Below, one piece after another: positions 7,793 through 15,858 of a DNA stretch of 36,485 nt (position 1 is its first letter; each line of letters begins with the position of its first letter). A program made the position numbers and the translations under genes. The notes beneath the pieces were generated by a model that saw only the letters and a program-made list of their open reading frames with translations, was not told the DNA's origin and did no database searches. The stretch is from Treponema sp. (GTDB lineage Bacteria; Spirochaetota; Spirochaetia; Treponematales; Breznakiellaceae): NCBI GenBank assembly GCA_031254315.1, contig JAIRUQ010000016.1:1-36485 (forward strand). Reading direction: 5' to 3'.

Positions 7793-8179
7793 TTACATCC
7801 TAAATAAACGTAGTTTTGCCAATTTTTGCTTGAACAAGTCCAGCTTAATTGGTTTAGTGATATAATCAGTGGCTCCGTGTTTTAACGCCTCGATAACGTT
7901 AAATTTAGCGGCTTCACTGGTTACCATAATTATGGGCAAATCTTTATACTGATCCATTGCCCTGATCTGCTTTAAGAAATCAATTCCCGATAGTCTTGGC
8001 ATATTCCAGTCAAGCAGTATCAGATCGACGGGTTGCGTTTCAAGTAATGCTAACGCTTCTTCACCGTCTTTTGCTTCAATAAAGTTACAGGCGGATTCTA
8101 CCCCCGAAAAAACACCTTTCACCGTGTTTCTCATGATTCTTGAGTCGTCTACGATCATAATCGTAACACCACTAGGCAT
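7793..8179 (-). CDS. cheY: single-domain response regulator (CheY-like)
   Basis: A 128-aa stand-alone receiver. Acid pocket Asp11-Asp12, phosphoacceptor Asp57 ('LILLDWNMP'), switch Thr87 ('MVTSEA') and Lys109 ('YITKPI') are all present; the usual aromatic switch position is Tyr106. There is no output domain, so it signals by protein contact, either to the flagellar motor or to operon partners. It is the first gene of the operon, with a strong GGGAGGT ribosome site and a 16-bp perfect palindrome just upstream. It could equally be a chemotaxis CheY paralogue dedicated to the membrane kinase encoded two genes downstream. Confidence 0.9.
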   Translation of the reverse strand: MPSGVTIMIVDDSRIMRNTVKGVFSGVESACNFIEAKDGEEALALLETQPVDLILLDWNMPRLSGIDFLKQIRAMDQYKDLPIIMVTSEAAKFNVIEALKHGATDYITKPIKLDLFKQKLAKLRLFRM

Positions 8180-8193
8180 AATACCTCCCTAAA

Positions 8194-8209
8194 ATAAGAT
8201 ATATCTTAT
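8194..8209. promoter_or_regulatory. 16-bp perfect palindrome at the cheY promoter
   Basis: ATAAGATATATCTTAT is perfectly self-complementary and lies 14 bases upstream of the cheY start, overlapping a TATAAG-like -10 on the minus strand. It may be an operator, or the initially melted AT-rich region of the promoter. Confidence 0.4.
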
Positions 8210-8230
8210 AATGATACTACATATTAATAG

Positions 8231-8278
8231 AAAAAAGAAGAGCATTTCTTCACTTCTTTCAAAAAGTTAGCGCTCTTT
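8231..8278 (-). terminator. possible intrinsic terminator after the exported barrel-like gene
   Basis: On the minus strand AAGAGC (8272-8277) can pair with GCTCTT (8238-8243), followed by a CTTTTTTC run. The first arm lies inside the last codons of the gene and the loop is long (28 bases), so the call is weak. Confidence 0.35.
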
Positions 8279-9910
8279 TCTTTCTAACCGCCATGAAATT
8301 GTCCAATTCCACTTTTCCGGAAAAGCGGGCGAAGCAACCTTAAAACTCAGCCTCCCCAGCCTGAAACGTACTGCAGAACTCAATGAAAAGTCCCAAACTT
8401 CCTCTTTTCCCTCAAAAAACGAAATTCCGGCTTTAAATCTAAATTGCAAATTACTTACCGGCAAGTATAATTCACAATTTACCGTACTGCTGTCCCATTT
8501 CCATGCCTCATCAATGACAGGAAAAGGCGAGGGGTTCATATTTGCCCCTGTAAGCCCCTTAACTGAACCTGAAAGGTTTATATTGAGTGGGCTCCTTACT
8601 CCAAATTTCGGCAAATTTAGGGTAATTCCTAAGGAGCCGGAAAAACTATCGTTGATTTTTAGCGGATTTACCGCATTTCTGTCCATTGAGAGGGATATTC
8701 TGGTTAAATACACTGAGCTATTGTTGCGGATTGCAGAAGAAGACGGAAATCGCCAGTAAAAACCGGAAGAACTGCGGTTAAATTCGTTGCCAAAACCGGG
8801 ACTTCTCAGTACCGTATTCAGTCTTATGAGCGAGCTATATCTGCCTTTCCATTCGATTTTTGCCGCGCTTCTGAAACCTTCCCCGTGGTTTGCGCCGTCC
8901 CTGTAGACAAACCGCGCCCCGGCTCCGTCCGCTGAAAATGAAACTAACAAGGGGCGTTCTTTTGCTCCAAAGGGAAGGGACGGCGAAATAGCCACGCCCA
9001 AATTGGCATAAATGTCTCTACCCACAGAAAAAGTTTCAGACACGGCAAAATCTGAGCTTAGGGAAAAATTTGGGTTTGCAAAAAGGAGAGCGGCGGCGTA
9101 GAGACGGAAATCCCGTTCGACCAGCCGCGGCGGGTCAGAGAACCATGTGCTTGCTTTAGTTTGCGGAAGAGTCCTTCCGGTGTAGAATGTTTCAAGGAGC
9201 AGGCTTGTCTTTTTTGGAAAAGTAAAGTCCAGCCCTCCGGCAATGGCAGGAATAAAATTTTCGACTTCTGTCTGAGCCGAGATAAACCCTCTCAATTTTA
9301 AATTCGGGGAAAATTCAAGAAACGGACTGGACAGATATAAATACGCTTCGTCTTCTTTTGTAGTGGAGACCGCAGTCCTCAAGTCGGTAATGATAGGGCT
9401 ATGATTTTCCGCGTAAGGCGGAGAGCGAATCCACGGGTTGCGGATTCTCGCGGGAAGACCCCATTCATCCAGCACACCGAACAACAGCCGCGAGCCGGTC
9501 GTTTTGTGGTATAAGCCAGCCGTAAAATTGGTAACCTCCTTTTCGGGATTTTCCAAATCTTCCCATTGAAACTCATCAATATTGATGTTCAACGAGGAGC
9601 GATCCAGAATTTGAGTGCGCAGGACAAGGGCAGGCGGAAGAAAGTGCAGTTTGATTTCTCCCCGGTTAAGAAGGTTTCCCGCCAGCGCCGGATCATCATC
9701 CAGAGTAAAAGTTTTCTCTTCCCATGAACCGCTCCAAAGGAGGCTCCAGTTGAAAATTGGCGGCGCATTTTCAGTTGAGGTTTTACTTGCCATCTCAGAG
9801 ACCGGCGGCAAGCCGATTTGCGGCGCGGAGTTTTCCGCGAAGAGACCTGTGCCGCACAAGATTGCCGAGCCGCACAAAGCGGCGCGGACAAAAAGGGATA
9901 TAATTTTCAT
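8267..9910 (-). CDS. exported, probable outer-membrane barrel protein of unknown function
   Basis: I do not recognise the family. The 547-aa protein starts with a clear Sec signal (basic start, hydrophobic core to about residue 22, cleavage near 'GLFAEN'). The rest has many alternating polar/hydrophobic strands with aromatic girdle residues, for example 'LSSDFAVSETFSVG' and 'FSLSSAVRFRLGRLSFKV', no Cys clusters and no globular enzyme motif. This is the pattern of spirochaete outer-membrane beta-barrels or large periplasmic beta proteins. It lies between the signalling operon and the fab operon, all on one strand, but a repeat and probable terminators flank it. No strong ribosome site is visible; TATATAT abuts the start. 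Confidence 0.65.
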   Translation of the reverse strand: MKIISLFVRAALCGSAILCGTGLFAENSAPQIGLPPVSEMASKTSTENAPPIFNWSLLWSGSWEEKTFTLDDDPALAGNLLNRGEIKLHFLPPALVLRTQILDRSSLNINIDEFQWEDLENPEKEVTNFTAGLYHKTTGSRLLFGVLDEWGLPARIRNPWIRSPPYAENHSPIITDLRTAVSTTKEDEAYLYLSSPFLEFSPNLKLRGFISAQTEVENFIPAIAGGLDFTFPKKTSLLLETFYTGRTLPQTKASTWFSDPPRLVERDFRLYAAALLFANPNFSLSSDFAVSETFSVGRDIYANLGVAISPSLPFGAKERPLLVSFSADGAGARFVYRDGANHGEGFRSAAKIEWKGRYSSLIRLNTVLRSPGFGNEFNRSSSGFYWRFPSSSAIRNNSSVYLTRISLSMDRNAVNPLKINDSFSGSLGITLNLPKFGVRSPLNINLSGSVKGLTGANMNPSPFPVIDEAWKWDSSTVNCELYLPVSNLQFRFKAGISFFEGKEEVWDFSLSSAVRFRLGRLSFKVASPAFPEKWNWTISWRLERKER

Positions 9911-9963
9911 ACATATATATGGCGCAGAAGTGAGGTTTTGCTTGCTTGTTTTGAAAAAAATAT

Positions 9964-10061
9964 TTTGACAGGAAAGATAATTGTTTTATTTTGTGATTAC
10001 TACGCTATATATAGCGTACCTTGGACGTAAGGTACGCTAGGCAAATTCGGTATCAGCTACC
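9964..10061. repeat. dispersed repeat A, copy 1 (with nested hairpins)
   Basis: Matches 24908-25115 in two blocks: a first block of about 80 bases (TTTTGTGAT..TACGC..ATATAGCGTAC..TTGG..CTAGGCAA) and a terminal palindrome GGTATCAGCTACC. This copy forms the perfect 16-bp palindrome ACGCTATATATAGCGT and a 9-bp-stem hairpin GCGTACCTT/AAGGTACGC. Its end supplies the stop codon of fabV. The hairpin may help end the fab transcript, though no U-run follows. Confidence 0.7.
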
Positions 10062-11270
10062 GTTAACATCAGCGTTGTAATCAACACCTTTTACATCAAA
10101 GCCGTGCGCTTCGAGGAAGTCGTGCTTGAAACCCGCGACATCGGTTTCTGTAAAAACATTTTCAGGCGTTACGTTTTTCATCTTTTCCATGGTTGCTTTT
10201 TGCACGTCTTCGCGCATTTCCCAATCGTCAATGCGAATGCGTCCTTTGCGATCAACGGGAACCATTTCAGGGTCTCCGCTTTCGGCGGCGTAGAGACGGT
10301 CGCGGTACAGGCGCGTAATTTGCTCAATGCATCCTTCGTGAAGATTCATCTCTTTCATCACCTTAAACAAACATGAAATGTAAAGGGGGATAATCGGAAT
10401 TACCGCACTTGAGCGCGTAACAAGCGCCTTGTTTACAGAAATCCACGCGCCGGCTATTTTTCCCGACTCGGCGTAGGTTTTGTTTATATCGATACAGGCT
10501 CTTTCTAAATCTTCTTTTGCTTTGCCGATAGTTCCGTTTTTATAAATAGGCCAGGAGTGTTCAGGTCCAAGATATGAATAGGCGACTGTTCGGGTTTTTC
10601 GGGAAAGCAATCCTTCTTTGTCCAGCGCTTCCATCCAGTATTCCCAGTCCTCGCCGCCCATAACTTTTATTGTGTTGTAAATTTCATCTTCGGTGGCAGG
10701 TTCAGCAGAGGTCATGGAAAAAGTTCCGTCCATCATATTGAGAGTCTTGCCGGAAAAAGGTTCGCCTACAGGCTTAATCGCGGATTTATACTGGATGCCT
10801 GTCTTTGGACAAGTTCTTACAGGAGAGGCAAGCGAATAAACGATCAAATCGATCTTAGGTTGTATCTTCGCTGTCTCGGCAACTTCACGGACTGCTTTTG
10901 CGGTTTCGGCTTTCATTTCGCCGAGGAAGGCATTGCCGTCCAGAGTTTTTGAAACAAGCCCGGCTTTCGCCGCAAACTGGTCAAACGCTGAGTTGTTGTA
11001 AAAGCCCGGCGTTGCTGTGTGTTTTTCTGAAGCCGCTTTTTCTTTGGACAGCCCCACCGTAACAGCCCCGTACCCAAACGCGGCGGCAATTCTGCTCGCA
11101 AGTCCGTAACCGTTTGAACAGCCGATAATCAGCGCGAGCTTTGGAGTTTTGTAATCTATCGCGGACAAATTTTTCTTCGCGTATTCAATCTGCTTCTGAA
11201 CTGACGCTATGCATCCTGACGGATGACTGTTGAGGCAGATATTGTTGCGAATCATTGGTTTAATTATCAT
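10053..11270 (-). CDS. fabV: trans-2-enoyl-ACP/CoA reductase FabV (Ter)
   Basis: NADH-dependent reduction of the enoyl double bond, the last step of each fatty-acid elongation cycle. The 405-aa length and N-terminus (MIIKPMIRNNICLN) match the Treponema Ter/FabV family. Seen: the Rossmann loop 'GCSNGYGLASRIA' (50-62), and the catalytic Tyr-x8-Lys as Tyr243 and Lys252 in 'IYKNGTIGKAK'. The start is the ATG at 11270, which overlaps the fabZ stop (ATGA); upstream in-frame codons would extend back into fabZ. Position at the end of a full fab operon argues for an ACP role here, while the Treponema denticola homologue is known as crotonyl-CoA reductase. The last codons come from dispersed repeat A. 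Confidence 0.95.
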   Translation of the reverse strand: MIIKPMIRNNICLNSHPSGCIASVQKQIEYAKKNLSAIDYKTPKLALIIGCSNGYGLASRIAAAFGYGAVTVGLSKEKAASEKHTATPGFYNNSAFDQFAAKAGLVSKTLDGNAFLGEMKAETAKAVREVAETAKIQPKIDLIVYSLASPVRTCPKTGIQYKSAIKPVGEPFSGKTLNMMDGTFSMTSAEPATEDEIYNTIKVMGGEDWEYWMEALDKEGLLSRKTRTVAYSYLGPEHSWPIYKNGTIGKAKEDLERACIDINKTYAESGKIAGAWISVNKALVTRSSAVIPIIPLYISCLFKVMKEMNLHEGCIEQITRLYRDRLYAAESGDPEMVPVDRKGRIRIDDWEMREDVQKATMEKMKNVTPENVFTETDVAGFKHDFLEAHGFDVKGVDYNADVNGS

Positions 11271-11686
11271 GCATTGCCCACAAGACACATCCACTCAGCC
11301 TCTGCCGCTAGTTCATCGCCGACATAGGCTTTGCCTTGCTGTTTGATCATGTTTTTGGAGATGCGGAGGTTTACAACTTCTGAGCGGAGTTCGTCGCCGG
11401 GGCGAACTTGCCGGCGGAATTTTACCTTGTCGACAGTCGCAAAAAAGAACAAAGCGTCGCTGTCAAGAACACCGAGTTTTTTTAAACCGGCTCCGCCGGA
11501 CTGAGCCATTGTTTCAACAAGGATCACACCCGGTACAACAGGGTACTCAGGGAAATGCCCCTTAAAGAAATATTCTTTTTCCGTGAATACTCGCTTTGCG
11601 ATGATCTTTTCGTTTGTCGCTTCTACAATTTCATCAACAAATAGAAACGGATCGCGATGCGGTAAAAGTTTTTCAATCTCACTCAT
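11267..11686 (-). CDS. fabZ: 3-hydroxyacyl-ACP dehydratase FabZ
   Basis: Dehydrates (3R)-hydroxyacyl-ACP to trans-2-enoyl-ACP. 139 aa from the ATG at 11686, chosen because GGAAGG lies just upstream and the family starts with 'IEKLLPHRDPFLFVDEI'. Catalytic His44 ('KGHFPEYPVVPGV') and Glu58 ('LVETMAQ') are present. It is translationally coupled to fabV by a 4-base overlap but is separated from fabF by a 49-base gap containing an intrinsic terminator, so fabZ-fabV may be expressed less than the upstream genes or depend on read-through. Confidence 0.95.
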   Translation of the reverse strand: MSEIEKLLPHRDPFLFVDEIVEATNEKIIAKRVFTEKEYFFKGHFPEYPVVPGVILVETMAQSGGAGLKKLGVLDSDALFFFATVDKVKFRRQVRPGDELRSEVVNLRISKNMIKQQGKAYVGDELAAEAEWMCLVGNA

Positions 11687-11700
11687 AATTTTTCCTTCCA

Positions 11701-11728
11701 AATAAAAACAGGGACTCTTTCAAGTCCC
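11701..11728 (-). terminator. intrinsic terminator between fabF and fabZ
   Basis: Minus-strand stem GGGACT/AGTCCC (11723-11728 with 11711-11716, plus a G-U pair), six-base loop, followed immediately by TGTTTTTATTT. This is a well-formed intrinsic terminator inside the fab operon and would attenuate fabZ-fabV. Confidence 0.7.
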
Positions 11729-11735
11729 CTATTTG

Positions 11736-13007
11736 TTAACCTTTATATTTTCTGAAAATAACAACGCCGTTGTGTCCGCCGAAGCCCAAAGAACCGGAAG
11801 CGGTGATGTTTATTTCACCGTACTGCGCTTTGTTCGGCACATAATCCAAATCACATTCAGGATCGGGGTTGTCAAGATTGATCGTTGGCGGATAAAAACC
11901 GTCGCGGATCGCGAGAATACACGCAATGGCTTCAATACCGCCGCCACCCGCGATACAATGACCATGCATGCTCTTGGTACTGGAAACTTTCATCTTATAC
12001 GCGTGATCGCCAAAAACCTTTTTAAGCACCTTTGTCTCTGTGGGATCATTTATTTCTGTTGAAGTGCCGTGGGCATTGTAATACTGAATATCTTCGGGTT
12101 TTAGTTCAGCGTCGGCAATAGCGCTTTTTACAGCGAGTGCGCCGCCTTCTCCCGTCGGATCGGGGGACGTTATGTGATACGCGTCAGCTGAAGAGCCGTA
12201 TCCGGCAAATTCAGCGTGGATTTTCGCACCACGGCTCTTTGCGTGTTCTTCGCTCTCAAGGATCAATATGCCTGCGCCCTCTCCCATTACAAATCCGTCG
12301 CGGTCAGCGTCAAAGGGGCGTGAGGCTTTTTCAGGATCATCACTGCGTTTTGTAGAAAGCGCTTTGAGCATCTGGAAACCGCCGACAGCAAATGGAACGA
12401 TTGTCGCTTCAGTGCCGCCTGCGATAACCACATCACAGCGTCCGCTTCTAATAATTTCAAGCGCCTGTCCTAAAGCATCTGTTCCTGCGGCACAGGCTGT
12501 AACCTGAGTGTACGCAGGTCCCTTAGTGCCGAACATCATAGAAGCGTTTCCTGCAGCTTCATTTGGGATCATCATTGGAACTGTTAGGGGCAACATTCTT
12601 TTCGGACCGTCATAAAAAAGTTTTCTCATTGATTCGCTTACAACTTCAAATCCGCCAATGCCGTTGCCAAATACAATGCCTGTTTTTTCAACGTTACTTT
12701 TTACGGGTCTTTTGCCTTCGGCATCAGTCTCGCCCATAAGACCCGCGTCTGTGAGCGCTTGTGCCGCCGCCGCTACGGCGAATTGAGAAAAGCGCGCCAT
12801 CTTACGCGCTTCTTTTTTGTCCATCCACACGGTAGGATCAAAATCTTTAACTTCACCGGCTATCTTTACGTCAAAATCAGTGGTATCAAAAGAAGTGATC
12901 TTTCCAATACCGCTCTTTCCGGCTTTTAACGACGCGCAAAAATCTTCAACAGTGTTACCAAGGGGAGAAATTACTCCCATTCCCGTTACTACAACTTTTT
13001 TCTTCAT
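11736..13007 (-). CDS. fabF: beta-ketoacyl-ACP synthase II
   Basis: Elongating condensing enzyme that joins malonyl-ACP to acyl-ACP. 423 aa from the ATG at 13007 (MKKKVVVTGMGVISPLGN), which has GGAGAG seven bases upstream; the longer frame from 13019 begins at that ribosome site. The Cys-His-His triad is complete: Cys172 ('TACAAGTDAL'), His313 ('NAHGTSTEIND') and His348 ('KSMHGHCIAGG'). The C-terminal 'NSLGFGG'-type loop is 'GSLGFGGHNG'. Fourth gene of the operon, 18 bases after fabG; the acpP gene often found at this junction is absent. Confidence 0.96.
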   Translation of the reverse strand: MKKKVVVTGMGVISPLGNTVEDFCASLKAGKSGIGKITSFDTTDFDVKIAGEVKDFDPTVWMDKKEARKMARFSQFAVAAAAQALTDAGLMGETDAEGKRPVKSNVEKTGIVFGNGIGGFEVVSESMRKLFYDGPKRMLPLTVPMMIPNEAAGNASMMFGTKGPAYTQVTACAAGTDALGQALEIIRSGRCDVVIAGGTEATIVPFAVGGFQMLKALSTKRSDDPEKASRPFDADRDGFVMGEGAGILILESEEHAKSRGAKIHAEFAGYGSSADAYHITSPDPTGEGGALAVKSAIADAELKPEDIQYYNAHGTSTEINDPTETKVLKKVFGDHAYKMKVSSTKSMHGHCIAGGGGIEAIACILAIRDGFYPPTINLDNPDPECDLDYVPNKAQYGEINITASGSLGFGGHNGVVIFRKYKG

Positions 13008-13025
13008 TATACTCTCCATCTTCTA

Positions 13026-13760
13026 TTAAAAATACATTCCACCGTCTACGGGCATTACCTGCCCTGTTATATACGATGAATCATCGGACGCGAAAAAGAG
13101 CGCCGCCTTTGCGACATCTTCCTGCTTTCCTGTCCGCTTCATGGGAATAACATCAATCATTTTATTTTGTACTTCCGCCGGTAAAACTTTTGTCATATCA
13201 GTTTCGATATAACCCGGCGCAATAGCGTTTACCCGCACTCCCCTGCTCGCCACTTCGTTGGCTAAACTTTTTGTTACGCCAATTAATCCCGCTTTGCTAG
13301 CGGAATAGTTCGCCTGTCCGCCGTTGCCGTGAATGCCAACCACGCTTGCCATATTGATAATGGAACCGGCGCGTTTTTTTATCATGTCCCTTGCTACAGT
13401 ACGGGCGACAAAGAACGCCGCAGAAAGATTTATATCCAACACCTTCTGCCACTCTTCCATAGACATTCTAAAAGAAAGATTATCTTTTGTGATACCGGCG
13501 TTGTTCACAACTATATCAAAACCTCCCGACTCTTTGACCGCGTTTTCAATCGCGCCGTCAACCGTGTCAAGTTTTGAAAGGTCTAACTGAATCCAGTGGA
13601 GCTTTCCCTTTGCAGTCGATACTCTGTCTGAAAGGTCTTCGGGAGTCATGTAGTCCAGCCCCCAAACTTCCGCGCCTTCGGCAATAAATAAATCGGCTAT
13701 TGTTTTCCCGATTCCTCTTAATGCTCCTGTAATCAACGCCTTTTTATTCTCAAGTCTCAT
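13026..13760 (-). CDS. fabG: 3-oxoacyl-ACP reductase
   Basis: NADPH-dependent short-chain dehydrogenase reducing 3-oxoacyl-ACP. 244 aa. Cofactor loop 'TGALRGIGKTIA' (11-22), 'NNAG' (86-89), and the tetrad Asn111, Ser139, Tyr152, Lys156 ('YSASK'). The end 'GQVMPVDGGMYF' is typical of FabG. The start has a perfect AGGAGG. It lies 21 bases after fabD and 18 before fabF. Confidence 0.95.
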   Translation of the reverse strand: MRLENKKALITGALRGIGKTIADLFIAEGAEVWGLDYMTPEDLSDRVSTAKGKLHWIQLDLSKLDTVDGAIENAVKESGGFDIVVNNAGITKDNLSFRMSMEEWQKVLDINLSAAFFVARTVARDMIKKRAGSIINMASVVGIHGNGGQANYSASKAGLIGVTKSLANEVASRGVRVNAIAPGYIETDMTKVLPAEVQNKMIDVIPMKRTGKQEDVAKAALFFASDDSSYITGQVMPVDGGMYF

Positions 13761-13781
13761 ATATCCTCCTGTTAAATTATT

Positions 13782-14741
13782 TTACTGATTATTACCTATT
13801 TTTGGAATATCTTCGGCAGTCCCCGCGGCAAAAACCGGAATCTCGCTTCCTGAATCTTTCCATAGTCCCTGAAGAACCTTGCCGGGACCAACTTCAAGAC
13901 AAGCCTCAATGCCGCAATCTGCGACAGCCGCTTCTTCATCAACCCAGCGGACAGGACTTGTGATCTGTGCAAGGGCGAGTTTTTTCGCTTCTTCGCCCGA
14001 AGAAATCTTTTTACCTGTAACATTGGAAAAAATAGCAATGGAAGGATCGTGGAATGTTACCGATTCCAGAACAGGGCGGAAGTCTTCAACCGCCGACGCT
14101 ATAAGCGGCGAATGAAAGGGACCGGCTACCTGCAGACGGATAACTCTCTTTGCGCCCGCTGTCTTAAAACGGGTTTCCGCTTCGTTTAATGCGGAAAAAG
14201 TTCCGCTTACTACAAGTTGTTTTGGAGAGTTGATATTCGCGGCGTATAAATCTTTTAGCCCCTCCGCGCTCCACTTTGCGATTAATTCTTCTACTTGTTC
14301 GGGGGCAAGACCGACAACAGCCGCCATACCCGGCGCGGAATCGCCGCCTGCTGAACGCAGGGAGTCGGAAGCTTTTTGCATCGCCTCGCCTCTTGCCTTT
14401 ATTAAGCGGAAACAATCAGCGGTATCGATGATTCCTGCGCAAACAAGCGCGGAATATTCGCCAAGGCTGAAACCGGCGCAGGCGGCAGGACTGAAGCCCT
14501 GCTCACCAAGGAACGCCACCGCCGCAAGAGAAGCGGCAGTCATCGCAGGCTGAGAAACATCGGTGCGCTTGAGCGTATCGGCATCGGACTGAAGAAGTTC
14601 TTTTACATCTTTTCCAAGTATTTGCGACGCTGTATCAAAGAGAGATTTTACAGCGTTAGACGCAAGCAAATCCATTGCCATACCGGAATACTGCGCTCCT
14701 TGCCCCGGAAACAAATACGCGACATTTTTCTTATCCATCAT
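13782..14741 (-). CDS. fabD: malonyl-CoA:ACP transacylase
   Basis: Loads malonyl groups from CoA onto ACP. 319 aa. 'LFPGQGAQYSGM' near the start, nucleophile Ser92 in 'GFSLGEYSALV' (Phe replaces the more common His before Ser, as in some mitochondrial and bacterial relatives), and catalytic His210 in 'GPFHSPLI'. Two adjacent ATG codons (14741 and 14738) can serve as start; GAGG lies just upstream. Seven bases after fabH. Confidence 0.94.
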   Translation of the reverse strand: MMDKKNVAYLFPGQGAQYSGMAMDLLASNAVKSLFDTASQILGKDVKELLQSDADTLKRTDVSQPAMTAASLAAVAFLGEQGFSPAACAGFSLGEYSALVCAGIIDTADCFRLIKARGEAMQKASDSLRSAGGDSAPGMAAVVGLAPEQVEELIAKWSAEGLKDLYAANINSPKQLVVSGTFSALNEAETRFKTAGAKRVIRLQVAGPFHSPLIASAVEDFRPVLESVTFHDPSIAIFSNVTGKKISSGEEAKKLALAQITSPVRWVDEEAAVADCGIEACLEVGPGKVLQGLWKDSGSEIPVFAAGTAEDIPKIGNNQ

Positions 14742-14748
14742 TCTACCT

Positions 14749-15789
14749 CTACCAAATTATAATATTTCCGCCATAGGTAAGACCTCCGCCAAATCCTACG
14801 GTCATGATTAAATCGCCTTTCTTTATTTTTCCGTCCCTATTCATTTCATCTAACGCAAGCGGAATTGACGCTGACGAAGTGTTAGCGTATTCTTCGATAT
14901 TCATATAAAATTTTTCAGCCGGGATATGCAGTCTTCTTCTTGCGGCTTGAATAATGCGCGCATTAGCCTGATGAGGAACAATCCACGCAATATCATCAAT
15001 ATTGATATTCTCTGCTTTCATCAATGCTTCGATTGTACCGGTTATCGCCAGTACCGCGAAATTGTACACTTCCTGCCCGTTCATCTCGACACAAATCCCG
15101 GAGCCAATTGCTTCGTCTTTTTTAAAAGGATTTCGTGATCCGCCCCTTCTCATCAATAAACTTTCACTGCCGGAGCCGTCCGCGTATAAAAGTGTCTGCT
15201 TGAGTCCTCGTTTGCCTTCACAACATTCGCCTGTTTTTTCAACCACAACCGCTCCTGCGCCGTCGCCGAACAGAACGCAGGATTTCCTGTCGTCCCAGTT
15301 CATAACCTTGCTCAAAACTTCTGCGCCTATAACCAGTGCGCGTTTTCTCTGCGCGTTGATACTCAAAAGTCCTGCGGCAGTCTCAAGTGCATAAACAAAG
15401 CCCGTACAACCGGCGGTAATATCCATCGCTCCCGCTTGAGGCGCTCCAATCCTATTCTGCACAATACACGCTGTGGAAGGAGTGCCGAAATAGTCCGCCG
15501 TTACAGTGGTCAAAACAATCATATCGATGGTTTTGGCAATTTCGGCGGAAACTCTGTCCCTTTCCGCTAAATCATTTCCTATATAGCCCGCCGCCATGGC
15601 AAGGGCGTTTTTTGCCGCTTCTACCGCCAAATCACTGCAAGCGATATTTTCTTCGGCAAAATGACGGTTTCCAATTCCCGTGTGGGAACGAATCCACTCA
15701 TCGCTGGTTTCAACCTGAGCCGCTAAATCATCGTTGCTGACCCTTTTGGGCGGTACAGCCCTCCCTGTTCCAATAATTTCAATAGCCAT
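14749..15789 (-). CDS. fabH: beta-ketoacyl-ACP synthase III
   Basis: Starts fatty-acid synthesis by condensing an acyl-CoA primer with malonyl-ACP. 346 aa from the ATG at 15789 (MAIEIIGTGRAVP); the longer frame from 15813 would start inside the upstream palindrome. Cys128 ('TAGCTGF'), His273 ('VPHQANARII') and Asn303 ('EYANTSSASIP') form the triad. A short insertion around residues 66-88 lengthens the first half relative to E. coli FabH. First gene of the fab operon, directly downstream of the promoter and palindrome, so it is the likely control point for the operon. Confidence 0.95.
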   Translation of the reverse strand: MAIEIIGTGRAVPPKRVSNDDLAAQVETSDEWIRSHTGIGNRHFAEENIACSDLAVEAAKNALAMAAGYIGNDLAERDRVSAEIAKTIDMIVLTTVTADYFGTPSTACIVQNRIGAPQAGAMDITAGCTGFVYALETAAGLLSINAQRKRALVIGAEVLSKVMNWDDRKSCVLFGDGAGAVVVEKTGECCEGKRGLKQTLLYADGSGSESLLMRRGGSRNPFKKDEAIGSGICVEMNGQEVYNFAVLAITGTIEALMKAENINIDDIAWIVPHQANARIIQAARRRLHIPAEKFYMNIEEYANTSSASIPLALDEMNRDGKIKKGDLIMTVGFGGGLTYGGNIIIW

Positions 15790-15797
15790 TTTTTCTT

Positions 15798-15824
15798 TAT
15801 GACAAAATTCCAAATTTTGTCATA
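15798..15824. promoter_or_regulatory. 27-bp palindrome between promoter and fabH start (candidate operator)
   Basis: Two perfect 12-base arms (TATGACAAAATT and AATTTTGTCATA) separated by three bases. It starts 9 bases upstream of the fabH ATG and ends 5 bases before the -10, covering the expected transcription start and leader. This is a repressor-site position. The sequence does not match the FapR or FabT sites I know. As RNA it would also form a hairpin close to the start codon. Confidence 0.7.
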
Positions 15825-15829
15825 CTCCA

Positions 15830-15858
15830 AGTATTTATAAATTTCTTGCTTTTGTCAA
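15830..15858 (-). promoter_or_regulatory. promoter of the fab operon
   Basis: Minus-strand TTGACA (15853-15858), exactly 17 bases, then AATACT (15830-15835). The same TTGACA-17-AATACT arrangement is seen in front of the nrdD riboswitch. Confidence 0.65.

Noticed and set aside
9966..9995. Plus-strand TTGACA before the fabV 3' end as a promoter
   Set aside because: No acceptable -10 at 16-18 bases and no plus-strand gene follows.
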